Below are positions 25,828 to 35,077 of a stretch of DNA of 64,000 nt, one piece after another. Within the stretch, counting starts at the first letter, position 1. Every line of letters begins with the position of its first letter. A program made the position numbers and the translations under genes. Where the stretch lies: contig JAAMEZ010000047.1 of the NCBI GenBank assembly GCA_013322215.1, positions 62,001 to 126,000 of the forward strand, written 5' to 3'. Under the pieces are notes generated by a model, which saw only the letters and a list, made by a program, of their open reading frames with translations, ran no database searches and had not been told where the DNA came from. This DNA is from Martinezella rhizogenes (GTDB taxonomy: Bacteria > Pseudomonadota > Alphaproteobacteria > Rhizobiales > Rhizobiaceae).

Positions 25828-28800
25828 ATGAGCGGATCGCGATCAAATCCTACCGGTACGGGCGACTGGACGTCGCTGGATGCTCTGAGCCGCACGATCG
25901 AGGGGCTGGAGGCACGCATCGAGGGTCTGATGGGGACTGCCGCCGCACGCGATACGCGCCAGCGCGTCGGCGCCGGCTATGCGCCTGCCCCCGAGCGAGC
26001 CGCACCGGAGCGGATGCCGCCCCGCCCCGAACGCGAGCAGCATGCCAGCCGTCCCTATGAGCGCCCGCTGCGCAACGAACGTCATGAAAGCGATCTTCGC
26101 TCCGATCCGCTTGCCGAAATCCGCCAGCGCCAGCGCACGCTGGAAGCAAACCGCGAGCGGCTGCAGCCGCGGCGCGAGGACATCGCGCATGCCGAGCCGC
26201 AGCCGGCCCGGCGTCCGATCGACAGCTATCCCCAACGCCAGCCGATGCGGGCGGCTGCCGCCGACGCACCGGTCGATATCGCCCAGGCACTCGTCAATCT
26301 TCGACAGGATCTCAAGCGCGACATCGCCGAAAGCGTGACCCGTGAAGTCACCGCTCTGCGCGCCGAAATCCGCGATATCCGCGAAAACACCGAGGACAAG
26401 CATTTTGTCGCCGATGTCCGCCAGGATATGGCTCGGCTTGCCGACAGCATCAACCAGCTCGCCGGCCAGCCGGAAACCATCGGCCTGAAAGCCGAATTCG
26501 ACGAGCTGCGCTCGCTGATGGACGGGCTTGCCCGCGAAGAGTCGCTCCACCATGTCGAGCGCCAGGTGAAGGCCATCGACACGTCGGGCCTGCAGGACGA
26601 GCTCGTCTCGCTTGCCTATCGCCTCGATGACATCAAGCAGCATCTCGGCGGTATGAACGACAGCCCGGCCGTGCATGCGCTGGAAACCAAGCTGCTGACG
26701 ATCGCAACCGCGATGGAGAGCCTTGGCTCGATGATGCAGCCGCAGGACCAGGCGATGCAGCGGCTGGAAGGGCGCATCGGCGGCCTTGCCGACCAGATCG
26801 ACCTGATGAGCCGCGATGCAGCACGGCGTCAGCCGGCCGATGACCTCTCCGGCCGTCTCGAAGCGCTCGCCATGCGCATCGACGAGCTGGGCGGCGCCAA
26901 GGCCGTCGCCCGCCTCGAGGAACGTATCGACCAGCTCTCGCACCTGATGGAGCGTTCGCAGAAGGCAGCCCCGCAGCCGGAGCTCGTTACCTATCTCGCC
27001 GATATCTCCCACAAGATCGATGCGCTGGAACACGGCTCGGTCGGCAACGCGATGGCGGACCGGCTGGATTATCTCGCCCGCCGCATCGACGAGATCGATT
27101 TTCATCCGCCGGCTACGGCCGCAAGCCTGGACGACGGCATGGCGCGCCGGCTGGAAGGCCGCCTCTCCGACATCGCGGCCCGGCTCGAAGCCAGCACGGC
27201 TGCACCGGCCACGGATACGCAGGCACTGCGCAACCTCGAAGAGCAGATCGCCCATCTTTCGACACTGCTGACCGCCGAGCCGCGAGCCGCCGCTGATCAT
27301 CTGCCCCCGGATTTCGACCGCCGGATGAGCGCGATCGAAGACTATATGGCGACCAACGACGAATACATCATCGAAGCGGCCCGCCACGCGGCGGAAACCG
27401 TCGTCGAGGCCTATTCGCGAGAAGGCGGGATGGGTCATGGCGCGCAGGCGGCCGACATGGCAGCGCTGACGGCGCTTGCCGAAGACCTTCGCCATCTGGA
27501 AGACATCAGCCGCGCCAGCGACGAGCGCACGCACCGCACCTTCGAAGCGCTGCACGACACGCTGCTGCAGATTGCCGATCGGCTCGACCATATGGAACAG
27601 CGCCGGCCGGCACCTGCCATGCCTGTAGCTGCCTTCGAAAGCGACGTCTTCGCCGAAGAGGATGCTCCGGCTTTGAAGCCGCCGATGGCCGCACAGCAGA
27701 AGGCCGGTCCGATCATCCGCACGGTTGCGCCCACCGAAGCCTCGATTTCCGCGGAAGTCGCCGTCGCACAGGCGATCGACGCCAATACGAAGGCTGAAAT
27801 CAAGGCGGCGGTCAAGAAAAGTGGCAAGACCAGCCTGTTTGCGAGCCTCGGCAAGCGCTTCTTCACGCCGGAAAAGGCCGAGCCGATCTTTCCGCCGAAC
27901 CGTCCGGTCATCGAGCAGGCGCCGTCGATCGATCCCGCCGACGTAATGCCCGGCGAAGAGGCAAACGAACTGCTGGAGCCGGGTTCCGGCGCGCCTGACA
28001 TCAAGAAGATCCTCGAGCGCGTGCGCGCCAGCCAGACCACATCGCGCAGCGGCAACGCACGTCAACCGACCGAAAACGAGCGGGCCGATTACATCGCGGC
28101 CGCCCGTCGTGCCGCACAGGCCGCTGCCATGGAAGTCGACCAGACGCAGCGCTCTGCTCCTGCTTCCAAGAAAGACGCCAAGAAGGGCGGCGCATTCTCG
28201 CGCTTCCGCCGGCCGATCCTGCTTGCATTGGGCGCCGTCATGCTCGCCATCATGGCCTACCCGCTGGCAAATACGCTGACGCGCGGTCAGAAGGCACCAC
28301 ACCCCGCCCAGGTGTCGACGATGGTCGCGCCTGCGGACAGCGCCGCCACCAATACCGTCGTCGCCAATGCGAACCCCGTCGCCAGCAATCAGCAACCTGC
28401 TGTCAATCAGGCCGCCGCACCCTCGGTTTCCACGACGGAGACGGCGGAAGCCCAGCCCGCGCCCACAGCCATCGATCCCACCGCCGCTCCAGCAAATGAT
28501 CGCCTGACGGCAGCAACCCCGCTCGACGGCAACCAAACGGCAAGCGAAGCCCTGGCCCCTGCCGGCAGCGCGCCCGCACAGCAGGCCGCCGCCTTCGTCC
28601 AGACGGACAATACGGCAGCCGCAGCTCCCGCCGCCACGCCGGCGGCACCGGAGATTGCGGTACCCGACGGCATCCAGCCGCCATCGCTCGTCGCTGCCGC
28701 AAAATCGGCCGATCCGGTCGCGCTTTTCGAAATCGGCGCCCGCTATACCGATGGTCGCGGCGTTGCGGCCGACATGAAGCAGGCAGCGACCTGGTATCAG

Positions 28801-29511
28801 CTTTCGGCCGATAAGGGCTATGCACCGGCCCAGTATCGCCTCGCCAGCATGTATGAGAAGGGTAACGGCGTCGATCGCGACCTCGTCAAGGCCAAGCAAT
28901 ATTACGAGCAGGCTGCCAACCAGGGCAATGCCAGCGCCATGCACAATCTCGCAGTTCTCTACGCCTCGGGCACGGCAGGGCCGCAGGATTACGATAGCGC
29001 GGCAAACTGGTTCATCCGCGCCGCCGATCTCGGCGTCTCCGACAGCCAGTTCAACCTCGCGATCCTCTATGCACGCGGCAACGGCGTGAAACAGGACCTG
29101 CAGGAATCCTATAAGTGGTTCGCCATCGCCGCAAAGAGCGGCGACAAGGACGCCGCCCAGAAGCGTGACGAAGTCGCTAACGCCATGAAGCCGGCCGATC
29201 TCGAAAGCGCCCGCGCCAGGGTCGACCTGTGGAAGGTGCAATCGGTCGATCCCAAGGCCAACGGCACCGACATTCCCGACGAATGGACCACCGGCAAGGG
29301 TGTGAACACGGCCTCCATCGACATGAAGAAGGCGATCCGCAACATTCAGGCCATCCTCAACAAGAATGGCTTCGACGCCGGCGCGCCCGACGGCGCCATG
29401 GGCGACAAGACGGTCACCGCCCTGAAGAGCTTCCAGAAATCCGTCGGTCTGCCGGCGGATGGACGGGTGACCGATCAGGTGGTCAAGGAGCTGCTTGCCC
29501 GCAACAAGTAG
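25828..29511 (+). CDS. podJ: Polar localization factor PodJ (coiled-coil, Sel1 repeats, peptidoglycan-binding domain)
   Basis: 1227 residues. Residues 1-780 are cytoplasmic and rich in heptad-type coiled coil (patterns like LEGRIGGLADQIDLMSRDAA and LARRIDEIDF recur). A single membrane helix, PILLALGAVMLAIMAYPLA, lies near residues 795-813. Outside it comes an Ala/Pro/Thr-rich linker, then about four Sel1-type repeats (GARYTDGRGVAADMKQAATW, ASMYEKGNGVDRDLVKAKQY, AVLYASGTAGPQDYDSAANW, AILYARGNGVKQDLQESYKW, near 970-1110), and a PG_binding_1 domain (IQAILNKNGFDAGAPDG..VTALKSFQKSVGLPADG, near 1168-1220). This order is that of PodJ, which organises the new cell pole. Start at 25828 follows GAGGCGAGC. 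A terminator follows. Confidence 0.88.
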   Translation: MSGSRSNPTGTGDWTSLDALSRTIEGLEARIEGLMGTAAARDTRQRVGAGYAPAPERAAPERMPPRPEREQHASRPYERPLRNERHESDLRSDPLAEIRQRQRTLEANRERLQPRREDIAHAEPQPARRPIDSYPQRQPMRAAAADAPVDIAQALVNLRQDLKRDIAESVTREVTALRAEIRDIRENTEDKHFVADVRQDMARLADSINQLAGQPETIGLKAEFDELRSLMDGLAREESLHHVERQVKAIDTSGLQDELVSLAYRLDDIKQHLGGMNDSPAVHALETKLLTIATAMESLGSMMQPQDQAMQRLEGRIGGLADQIDLMSRDAARRQPADDLSGRLEALAMRIDELGGAKAVARLEERIDQLSHLMERSQKAAPQPELVTYLADISHKIDALEHGSVGNAMADRLDYLARRIDEIDFHPPATAASLDDGMARRLEGRLSDIAARLEASTAAPATDTQALRNLEEQIAHLSTLLTAEPRAAADHLPPDFDRRMSAIEDYMATNDEYIIEAARHAAETVVEAYSREGGMGHGAQAADMAALTALAEDLRHLEDISRASDERTHRTFEALHDTLLQIADRLDHMEQRRPAPAMPVAAFESDVFAEEDAPALKPPMAAQQKAGPIIRTVAPTEASISAEVAVAQAIDANTKAEIKAAVKKSGKTSLFASLGKRFFTPEKAEPIFPPNRPVIEQAPSIDPADVMPGEEANELLEPGSGAPDIKKILERVRASQTTSRSGNARQPTENERADYIAAARRAAQAAAMEVDQTQRSAPASKKDAKKGGAFSRFRRPILLALGAVMLAIMAYPLANTLTRGQKAPHPAQVSTMVAPADSAATNTVVANANPVASNQQPAVNQAAAPSVSTTETAEAQPAPTAIDPTAAPANDRLTAATPLDGNQTASEALAPAGSAPAQQAAAFVQTDNTAAAAPAATPAAPEIAVPDGIQPPSLVAAAKSADPVALFEIGARYTDGRGVAADMKQAATWYQLSADKGYAPAQYRLASMYEKGNGVDRDLVKAKQYYEQAANQGNASAMHNLAVLYASGTAGPQDYDSAANWFIRAADLGVSDSQFNLAILYARGNGVKQDLQESYKWFAIAAKSGDKDAAQKRDEVANAMKPADLESARARVDLWKVQSVDPKANGTDIPDEWTTGKGVNTASIDMKKAIRNIQAILNKNGFDAGAPDGAMGDKTVTALKSFQKSVGLPADGRVTDQVVKELLARNK

Positions 29512-29544
29512 GGCCAGGATTTCGCACGAGAGCGACCAACCGAC

Positions 29545-29572
29545 ATGCCGGCGTGAAGACGCCGGCATTTTG
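29545..29572 (+). terminator. Intrinsic terminator of podJ
   Basis: ATGCCGGCGT (29545-29554) and ACGCCGGCAT (29559-29568) form a perfect 10-bp stem with a GAAG tetraloop, followed by TTTTGTTT, 33 bases after the podJ stop. Confidence 0.9.
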
Positions 29573-29798
29573 TTTGGGAAGCTCAAAGCTACCGCATCCT
29601 CGGCCGGTGCCGGCCATTCCGCCATGCAGCGTCACAGAAAAGCGGAAAAAAACGGATTAGAGTGAAACCGGCAATTCGAAAACTGTGGCAGCGCTGCCTT
29701 TCCTAAGGCTCTGGCAATGATTTCAGATTAGAATCCGCCGTTTAAGGGGAAATGGGCTTCGGTCACCGCGCCGAAAAGCCTGCAAATGGGAACAACGA

Positions 29799-30722
29799 GT
29801 GACGATCTATCTGCCGATCGCAGAATTGTCGGTGAATATCCTCATTATTCTCGGCATGGGGGCAGCCGTAGGGTTTCTCTCCGGCATGTTCGGCGTCGGC
29901 GGCGGCTTTCTCATCACGCCTCTTCTGATTTTCTACAATATCCCACCGGTCGTTGCCGTCGCCACCGGCTCCAATCAGGTCGTCGCCTCCTCGGTTTCCG
30001 GCGCACTCAGCCATTTCCGTCGCGGCTCGCTCGACCTGAAACTGGGTGCAATCCTGCTCGCCGGCGGCCTGGCGGGGGCGACGTTCGGCCTCTGGCTATT
30101 CGTGCTCTTGCGAAGGCTCGGCCAGATCGACCTGATCATTTCCCTGATCTACGTGCTCTTGCTCGGCACGGTGGGCTCGCTGATGCTGTGGGAAAGCGTC
30201 AGGGCCATGCGCCGCGCGGCCGGCAAACTGCCGCCGGCAACCGGCAAACCACGCCATCATAATTGGGTGCAGCGGCTGCCGTTAAAACTACGGTTCAAGA
30301 AATCCAAGCTCTATCTCAGCGCCATTCCGGTGATCGGCCTCGGCTTCTTCGTCGGCATGCTGACGCCAATGGGTATCGGCGGCGGCTTCATCCTCGTGCC
30401 TGCCATGATCTACCTGCTGCGCGTTCCGACCAATGTGGTCGTCGGCACCTCGCTGTTCCAGGTCATTTTCGTGACGGCTTTCACGACGATCGTCCAGGCC
30501 GCCACCAACTATTCCGTCGATATCATCCTCGCCTTCCTGCTGATGGTGGCAGGCGTCATCGGCGCGCAATACGGGGTTCGCGTCGGCCAGAAGCTGCGCG
30601 GCGAGCAATTGCGTGCGCTCCTCGGCCTTCTTGTCCTCGCTGTCGGTCTTCGTCTCGTCATTACTCTCGTGGTCACCCCCGCCGACATCTACTCGGTCAT
30701 CATGGAAGGGGTGAGCCGATGA
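29799..30722 (+). CDS. TauE/SafE-family membrane transporter
   Basis: 307 residues, with eight or so hydrophobic helices and the duplicated glycine-rich motifs GFLSGMFGVGGGFLITPLL (near 27-45) and GMLTPMGIGGGFILVPAMIYL (near 185-205) that define the TauE/SafE/DUF81 family. Members export sulfite, sulfoacetate or other anions. It starts with GTG (GTG-ACG-ATC); no ATG in frame gives the complete first helix. The next gene overlaps it by four bases (ATGA), so the two are translationally coupled and probably act together. Confidence 0.85.
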   Translation: MTIYLPIAELSVNILIILGMGAAVGFLSGMFGVGGGFLITPLLIFYNIPPVVAVATGSNQVVASSVSGALSHFRRGSLDLKLGAILLAGGLAGATFGLWLFVLLRRLGQIDLIISLIYVLLLGTVGSLMLWESVRAMRRAAGKLPPATGKPRHHNWVQRLPLKLRFKKSKLYLSAIPVIGLGFFVGMLTPMGIGGGFILVPAMIYLLRVPTNVVVGTSLFQVIFVTAFTTIVQAATNYSVDIILAFLLMVAGVIGAQYGVRVGQKLRGEQLRALLGLLVLAVGLRLVITLVVTPADIYSVIMEGVSR

Positions 30723-31528
30723 GAGTGTCCGGACGGCTTCTCGCTGCCGCATTGCTGTTCGCTCCGTTCACCGCGCAGGCGCAGGTGCTGCTCGATCAGC
30801 CGACGACGTCGACCACGGCGCGCGAGACGATGGAGATCGGCACCTCGACGAGCGAGATCGCCATCACCTCGGACTTCACCGGCGCAGATCTTACGATTTT
30901 CGGCGCACTCTCCAACACCGACCAGCTGCTTCTTGCAATCGGCCAATACGATATCGTCGTCGTGCTGGAAGGCCCGCGCGAGAATGCGACGGTGCGCAGG
31001 AAGGAGCGCGTGTTCGGCATATGGGTCAATACCCGCTCGATGACGTTCGAGCATGTGCCGGAAGCCTATTCGCTATCGAGCACGCGCGCCGTCGACAACA
31101 TCACCACGCCGCTCGAGCTCAGCGATCGCGGCATCGGCGTCGATCATATTCCGCTGGCGCCCGTCGGCTTCGTCGGCAATGTCGGCGATGTGCCGGAATT
31201 CCGCAACGCCTTCCGGCGGCTACAGAAGGCAGGCGGGCTCTATGAGAGCGATCCCGCCGGCGTGCGCTTCGTCAGTTCCTCGCTCTTCAAGGCAACGCTC
31301 CGCGTTCCAGCCGACGTGCCGAACGGGGTGCATACGGTGCGCGCCTATCTCTTCAAGAGCGGCAAGTTCCTGAGCGAGAAATCGCTGCCGCTGCGCGTCA
31401 TCAAGACCGGGATCGAGCAGATGATCACCGATGCGGCGCATCAGCGGCCGATTAGCTATGGCATCTTCTCCGTGCTGCTGGCTCTCGTCACCGGCTGGGG
31501 TGCAAGCTTCATCTTCCGGAAGAACTGA
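30719..31528 (+). CDS. TIGR02186-type envelope protein, partner of the TauE/SafE permease
   Basis: 269 residues: a signal peptide MRVSGRLLAAALLFAPFTAQA, a beta-rich periplasmic body containing TSEIAITSDFTGADLTIFGA and FGIWVNTRSMTFEHVPEAYS, and a C-terminal membrane helix ISYGIFSVLLALVTGWGASFIF followed by a short basic tail RKN. This is the conserved alphaproteobacterial family known as TIGR02186, whose function is not established. Its ATG overlaps the permease stop codon, so the two proteins are made together and presumably form one envelope system. Confidence 0.83.
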   Translation: MRVSGRLLAAALLFAPFTAQAQVLLDQPTTSTTARETMEIGTSTSEIAITSDFTGADLTIFGALSNTDQLLLAIGQYDIVVVLEGPRENATVRRKERVFGIWVNTRSMTFEHVPEAYSLSSTRAVDNITTPLELSDRGIGVDHIPLAPVGFVGNVGDVPEFRNAFRRLQKAGGLYESDPAGVRFVSSSLFKATLRVPADVPNGVHTVRAYLFKSGKFLSEKSLPLRVIKTGIEQMITDAAHQRPISYGIFSVLLALVTGWGASFIFRKN

Positions 31529-31641
31529 TCGGCCGCCTTTGCGGCGACTGACGACCTTGAGATAGGCTTCGGTCAACCGTGGCGCGGTGGTCCTGCGATA
31601 GGAGCCGGTGAAAGCCGCTGCACACCTTTGCACGACATGCT

Positions 31642-32385
31642 TTAGGCCGACAGATTGCCGAACCGCACGGAATAGATGCGGTCGCGCCCGAGCAGGTGTG
31701 CGATCAGGCTTTCCCGCTCGAAGAGGCCTGCCATGGCCTTATGGCGAAGATCGAGGCCGCCGGTCATCACGCCGAAGGCCGGCATCAGCAGACGGGCGCC
31801 ATCCGTTGCAAAACACGGGCGGCGTACCGATTTTTCCCGACGCCGGACGGTGGCGGACGGATGCAAATGACCCGCGATTTCGCCAGCCTGCAGCCCTGCC
31901 TTCGGTTCATGGCGGAAGGTCAAGCCGCCGTAATGCATCTCGTCGACCGAATGACCGGGAAGATCGACTGTACCATCCGGGTCGTGATTGCCGTTGATCC
32001 AGATCCATTCGCGGCCCCGGGCCATGCTGACGATCAGACTGCGAAACTCTTCCGGCAGATGCTGCGAACCGACGCGATCGTGGAAATTGTCGCCAAGCGA
32101 AACCACGAGTTTCGGATCATAGCGGGAGATAACGGCGGAGAGAACGGTCAGCGTCGCCAGCGTGTCGTAGGGCGGCAGCATCATGCCACGACGGGCGAAG
32201 GCGGCACCTTTTTCCAGATGCAGGTCGGAGACGACGAGAATACCGGCCTCGGGCAGATAGAGCGCCCCCAGCGGATCGCAGACGGCGGCGACACCTTGAA
32301 CAATGGTCTCGACGCCGGCAGCCGGCACAGATTCGCCACTGTCTTGGCAGTTCAAGCTCCGTGCCAGCGCCAGCCGGTTCATCAC
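31642..32385 (-). CDS. pdeM: Ligase-associated DNA damage response metallophosphoesterase PdeM
   Basis: 247 residues, calcineurin-like phosphoesterase. The metal ligands are in SDLHLEKG (near 53-60), VVSLGDNFHDR (near 92-102), WINGNHDPDG (near 131-140) and GEIAGHLHP (near 166-174). PdeM is normally encoded with an Lhr-like helicase, an exonuclease and an ATP-dependent ligase in a DNA repair set; here only the helicase is adjacent, 20 bases upstream on the same strand. It is convergent with the TIGR02186 gene. Confidence 0.87.
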   Translation of the reverse strand: MMNRLALARSLNCQDSGESVPAAGVETIVQGVAAVCDPLGALYLPEAGILVVSDLHLEKGAAFARRGMMLPPYDTLATLTVLSAVISRYDPKLVVSLGDNFHDRVGSQHLPEEFRSLIVSMARGREWIWINGNHDPDGTVDLPGHSVDEMHYGGLTFRHEPKAGLQAGEIAGHLHPSATVRRREKSVRRPCFATDGARLLMPAFGVMTGGLDLRHKAMAGLFERESLIAHLLGRDRIYSVRFGNLSA

Positions 32386-32405
32386 GTCAGTCCATCCTTG
32401 TTCGT

Positions 32406-34973
32406 TCAGCCCATCGCCTCGCGGATCAGATCGTCGGCCGCCTCCGCAAGCAGGGAATCGTGCGCCTCTCCCGGCACCGGCACCTTGCCGATTTCCAGCA
32501 TCACCGGTACGGCGAGCGGGGAAATATGGTCCAGCGCGCGATGGGTGATATGGCCCTTGATTCGCTTCAGCATATCCGCAAGTCGGCCAATATCCAAAAG
32601 CCCGGTCGCCGCATCCTGCCTCGTTGCCTGCAGCAGGATATGGTCGGGCTCGTGGCTGCGCAGCACGTCATAGATCAGATCGGCTGAAACCGTCACCTGC
32701 CGGCCGGTCTTTTCCTTACCCGGATGCCGACGCTCGATCAAACCGGCAATCACGGCGCAATTGCGGAAAGTGCGCTTCAACAGGAAGGATTCATCGAGCC
32801 AGGCCTCGAGATCGTCGCCGAGCATATCCTCGTCGAAGAGGTCGGCAAGGCTGAGATGGCCGTTGGCGATCATCAGCCCCATATCCTCCAGTCCCCAGAT
32901 GCCGAGGGAATAATCGGTCGCGACGAAGCCCATGGGCTTAGCGCCGGCGCGCTCGAGCCTTCGGGTCAGGAGCATGCCGAGCGTCTGGTGCGCCAACCTC
33001 CCCTCGAAAGGATAGGCGACAAGATAGTCGCGGCTGCCGCGCGGAAAGGTCTCGATCAGGAATTCGTCGCGCTTCGGCAGCAGCGACTTCTCTTTTTGAA
33101 TTTCCAGCCAATCACGCACCTGATCCGGCAGGCGATGCCGCCGGTCGGGATCGGCAATCATCGCCCGCACCTGATCGGCGAGATAGGTGGAGAGCGGGAA
33201 CTTGCCGCCGGCATAGGAGGGAATTTTCGGGTCCAGCGAGAAGGCCTGCGACGCCAAACACTCGCTCTCGCGGATGCCCTCGAAGCGCAGCACCTTGCCG
33301 GAAAAGAGGAAGGTGTCGCCGGGTGCCAGCTGCTCGACGAAATATTCCTCGACCTTGCCGAGCGGCGCCCCGCCTCGTCCGAGCGAGCCGAGCGCGTTGC
33401 GCTTCACCAGCCGGATGTTCAGCATCGCCTCTTCGACGATCGTGCCGAGGTTCAGGCGATATTGCTGCGCGACCTGCGGATTAGAGACGCGCCACCGCCC
33501 ATCCGCCGTCTTACGGATACGGGCATAGCGCTCATAGGTTCGGAGCGCATAGCCGCCGGTGGCGACGAAATCGACGATGCGCTCGAAGGTCTCCCAGGAA
33601 AGCTCGGCATAGGGGGCCGCACTCTGCACCTCATCATAAAGTTCGAGCATGTCGAAGGGTTCGGCGCAGGCCATGCCAAGCACATGCTGGGCAAGCACAT
33701 CGAGCGCGCCGGCGCCGATCGGCGGGGTATCCTGCGCGCCGATATAGTTGGCATCCAGCGCCGCTTGGCATTCCATGACTTCAAAGCGATTGGCCGGCAC
33801 CAGGATCGCCTTCGACGGCTCGTCCATGCGGTGATTGGCGCGGCCGATGCGCTGGGCAAGGCGGCTGGCACCCTTGGGCGCACCGACATGGATGACGAGA
33901 TCGACATCGCCCCAGTCTATGCCGAGATCGAGCGTCGAGGTGGCGACGACGGCGCGCAGCCGGTTTTCCGCCATGGCCGCCTCGACCTTGCGGCGCTGGC
34001 CGACATCGAGCGAGCCGTGATGCAGGGCGATCGGCAAGTTATCGTCATTGGCCGACCACAGCTCCTGAAACAGCATTTCGGCCTGGGAGCGCGTGTTGAC
34101 GAAAAGGAGCGTCGTGCGATGCGCCTTCAGCTCGCGATAGATATCAGGGATCGCATATTTGGCGGAATGGCCGGACCAGGGGATACGCTCTTCCGTCGAC
34201 AGGATGGAGATATCAGGCTTGGCGCCGCCCTCGACAATGACGAGGCCCGCATGGCGCTGTTGCCCTGGCTCTTGTGCCACCAGCCATTTCTGCAGGTCCA
34301 TGGGATCGGCAACGGTCGCCGAAAGACCGATGGTCTGCACATGCGGCGCCAGCTTGCGGATGCGGGCAAGGCCAAGCGACAGCATATGACCGCGTTTTGA
34401 TGTGACGAGTGAATGCAGCTCGTCGAAGACGATGTATTTCAGGTCCTTGAAGAAGCGCTCGGCCTCGCGATTGGCAAGCAGCAGCGCCACCTGCTCCGGC
34501 GTCGTCAGCAGGATATCGGGTGGATTGAGCTTCTGCCGCTGGCGCTTGCCGCTCGGCGTATCACCGGTGCGGTTCTCGACTGATACGGGGAGGCCCATCT
34601 CCGAGACGGGCTTCATCAGGTTGCGCTCGATATCGACCGCGAGCGCCTTCAGCGGCGAGATATAAAGCGTATGGATGCCGGTGAAGGCCGAACCCGGCGG
34701 GATCTTGCCGCGCCGGGTGAGATCCGTCAGCGACGGCAGGAAGCCGGCGAGCGTCTTGCCGGCGCCGGTCGGCGCAATCAGCAGCGTGCTTTCGCCGGCC
34801 TCAGTGCGGGCCAGCAGCTCCAGCTGATGCGCACGCGGCTGCCAGCCCTTTTCCGCAAACCAGCGGGTGAAGGGGGCGGGCAAGGCAAGGAGGCGGTCTG
34901 CATCGATCTGGTCCACGGGGGGTAAATGTAATGGATATACGGCGGATGAGAAGCGGGGGCGTATCGTGTCCAT
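32406..34973 (-). CDS. Ligase-associated DEXH-box DNA helicase (Lhr type)
   Basis: 855 residues. Superfamily 2 helicase with Walker A APTGAGKTLAGFLPSL (near residues 56-71), motif II FDELHSLV, motif III GLSATVADP, the C-terminal helicase motifs TLDLGIDWGDVDLVIHVGAP and RIGRANHRMDEP, and the long Lhr C-terminal region that carries the winged-helix and beta-barrel parts. Lhr-type enzymes translocate on single-stranded DNA in repair. Start 34973 (MDTIRPRFSS) is chosen because the longer frame upstream crosses the Rrf2 promoter and holds no family sequence. It forms a two-gene unit with pdeM; no ligase or exonuclease gene adjoins. Confidence 0.9.
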   Translation of the reverse strand: MDTIRPRFSSAVYPLHLPPVDQIDADRLLALPAPFTRWFAEKGWQPRAHQLELLARTEAGESTLLIAPTGAGKTLAGFLPSLTDLTRRGKIPPGSAFTGIHTLYISPLKALAVDIERNLMKPVSEMGLPVSVENRTGDTPSGKRQRQKLNPPDILLTTPEQVALLLANREAERFFKDLKYIVFDELHSLVTSKRGHMLSLGLARIRKLAPHVQTIGLSATVADPMDLQKWLVAQEPGQQRHAGLVIVEGGAKPDISILSTEERIPWSGHSAKYAIPDIYRELKAHRTTLLFVNTRSQAEMLFQELWSANDDNLPIALHHGSLDVGQRRKVEAAMAENRLRAVVATSTLDLGIDWGDVDLVIHVGAPKGASRLAQRIGRANHRMDEPSKAILVPANRFEVMECQAALDANYIGAQDTPPIGAGALDVLAQHVLGMACAEPFDMLELYDEVQSAAPYAELSWETFERIVDFVATGGYALRTYERYARIRKTADGRWRVSNPQVAQQYRLNLGTIVEEAMLNIRLVKRNALGSLGRGGAPLGKVEEYFVEQLAPGDTFLFSGKVLRFEGIRESECLASQAFSLDPKIPSYAGGKFPLSTYLADQVRAMIADPDRRHRLPDQVRDWLEIQKEKSLLPKRDEFLIETFPRGSRDYLVAYPFEGRLAHQTLGMLLTRRLERAGAKPMGFVATDYSLGIWGLEDMGLMIANGHLSLADLFDEDMLGDDLEAWLDESFLLKRTFRNCAVIAGLIERRHPGKEKTGRQVTVSADLIYDVLRSHEPDHILLQATRQDAATGLLDIGRLADMLKRIKGHITHRALDHISPLAVPVMLEIGKVPVPGEAHDSLLAEAADDLIREAMG

Positions 34974-35022
34974 TGGCTTTGGTGTTCTGCGAGCCTCTGA
35001 CACCCGTCGTTTCAAAAATGAA

Positions 35023-35058
35023 TTGACTCTCGTCACAATCATGGATAAAAAGTATCCA
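35023..35058 (+). promoter_or_regulatory. Promoter and operator of the Rrf2 gene
   Basis: TTGACT (35023-35028), a 17-base spacer and TAAAAA (35046-35051) form a promoter 27 bases before the Rrf2 start. The inverted repeat TGGATA-AAAAG-TATCCA (35042-35058) covers the -10 element, the expected position for autorepression by the Rrf2 protein. Confidence 0.55.
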
Positions 35059-35077
35059 CGATTAGAGAGGCACCAAG

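Noticed and set aside
25484..25846. A 120-codon open frame upstream of podJ on the minus strand
   Set aside because: No ribosome site, no recognisable domain, overlaps the podJ start region, and it holds what look like regulatory sites.
25843..29625. A 1260-codon open frame on the minus strand spanning all of podJ
   Set aside because: It is the mirror of podJ in a GC-rich genome where one antisense frame lacks stops; the protein has an irregular, Gly/Arg/Leu-biased composition, no recognisable domain, no ribosome site, and podJ itself has clear domains.
32724..34400. A 558-codon open frame on the plus strand opposite the Lhr-type helicase
   Set aside because: Shadow of a gene with complete helicase motifs; no ribosome site and no family sequence.
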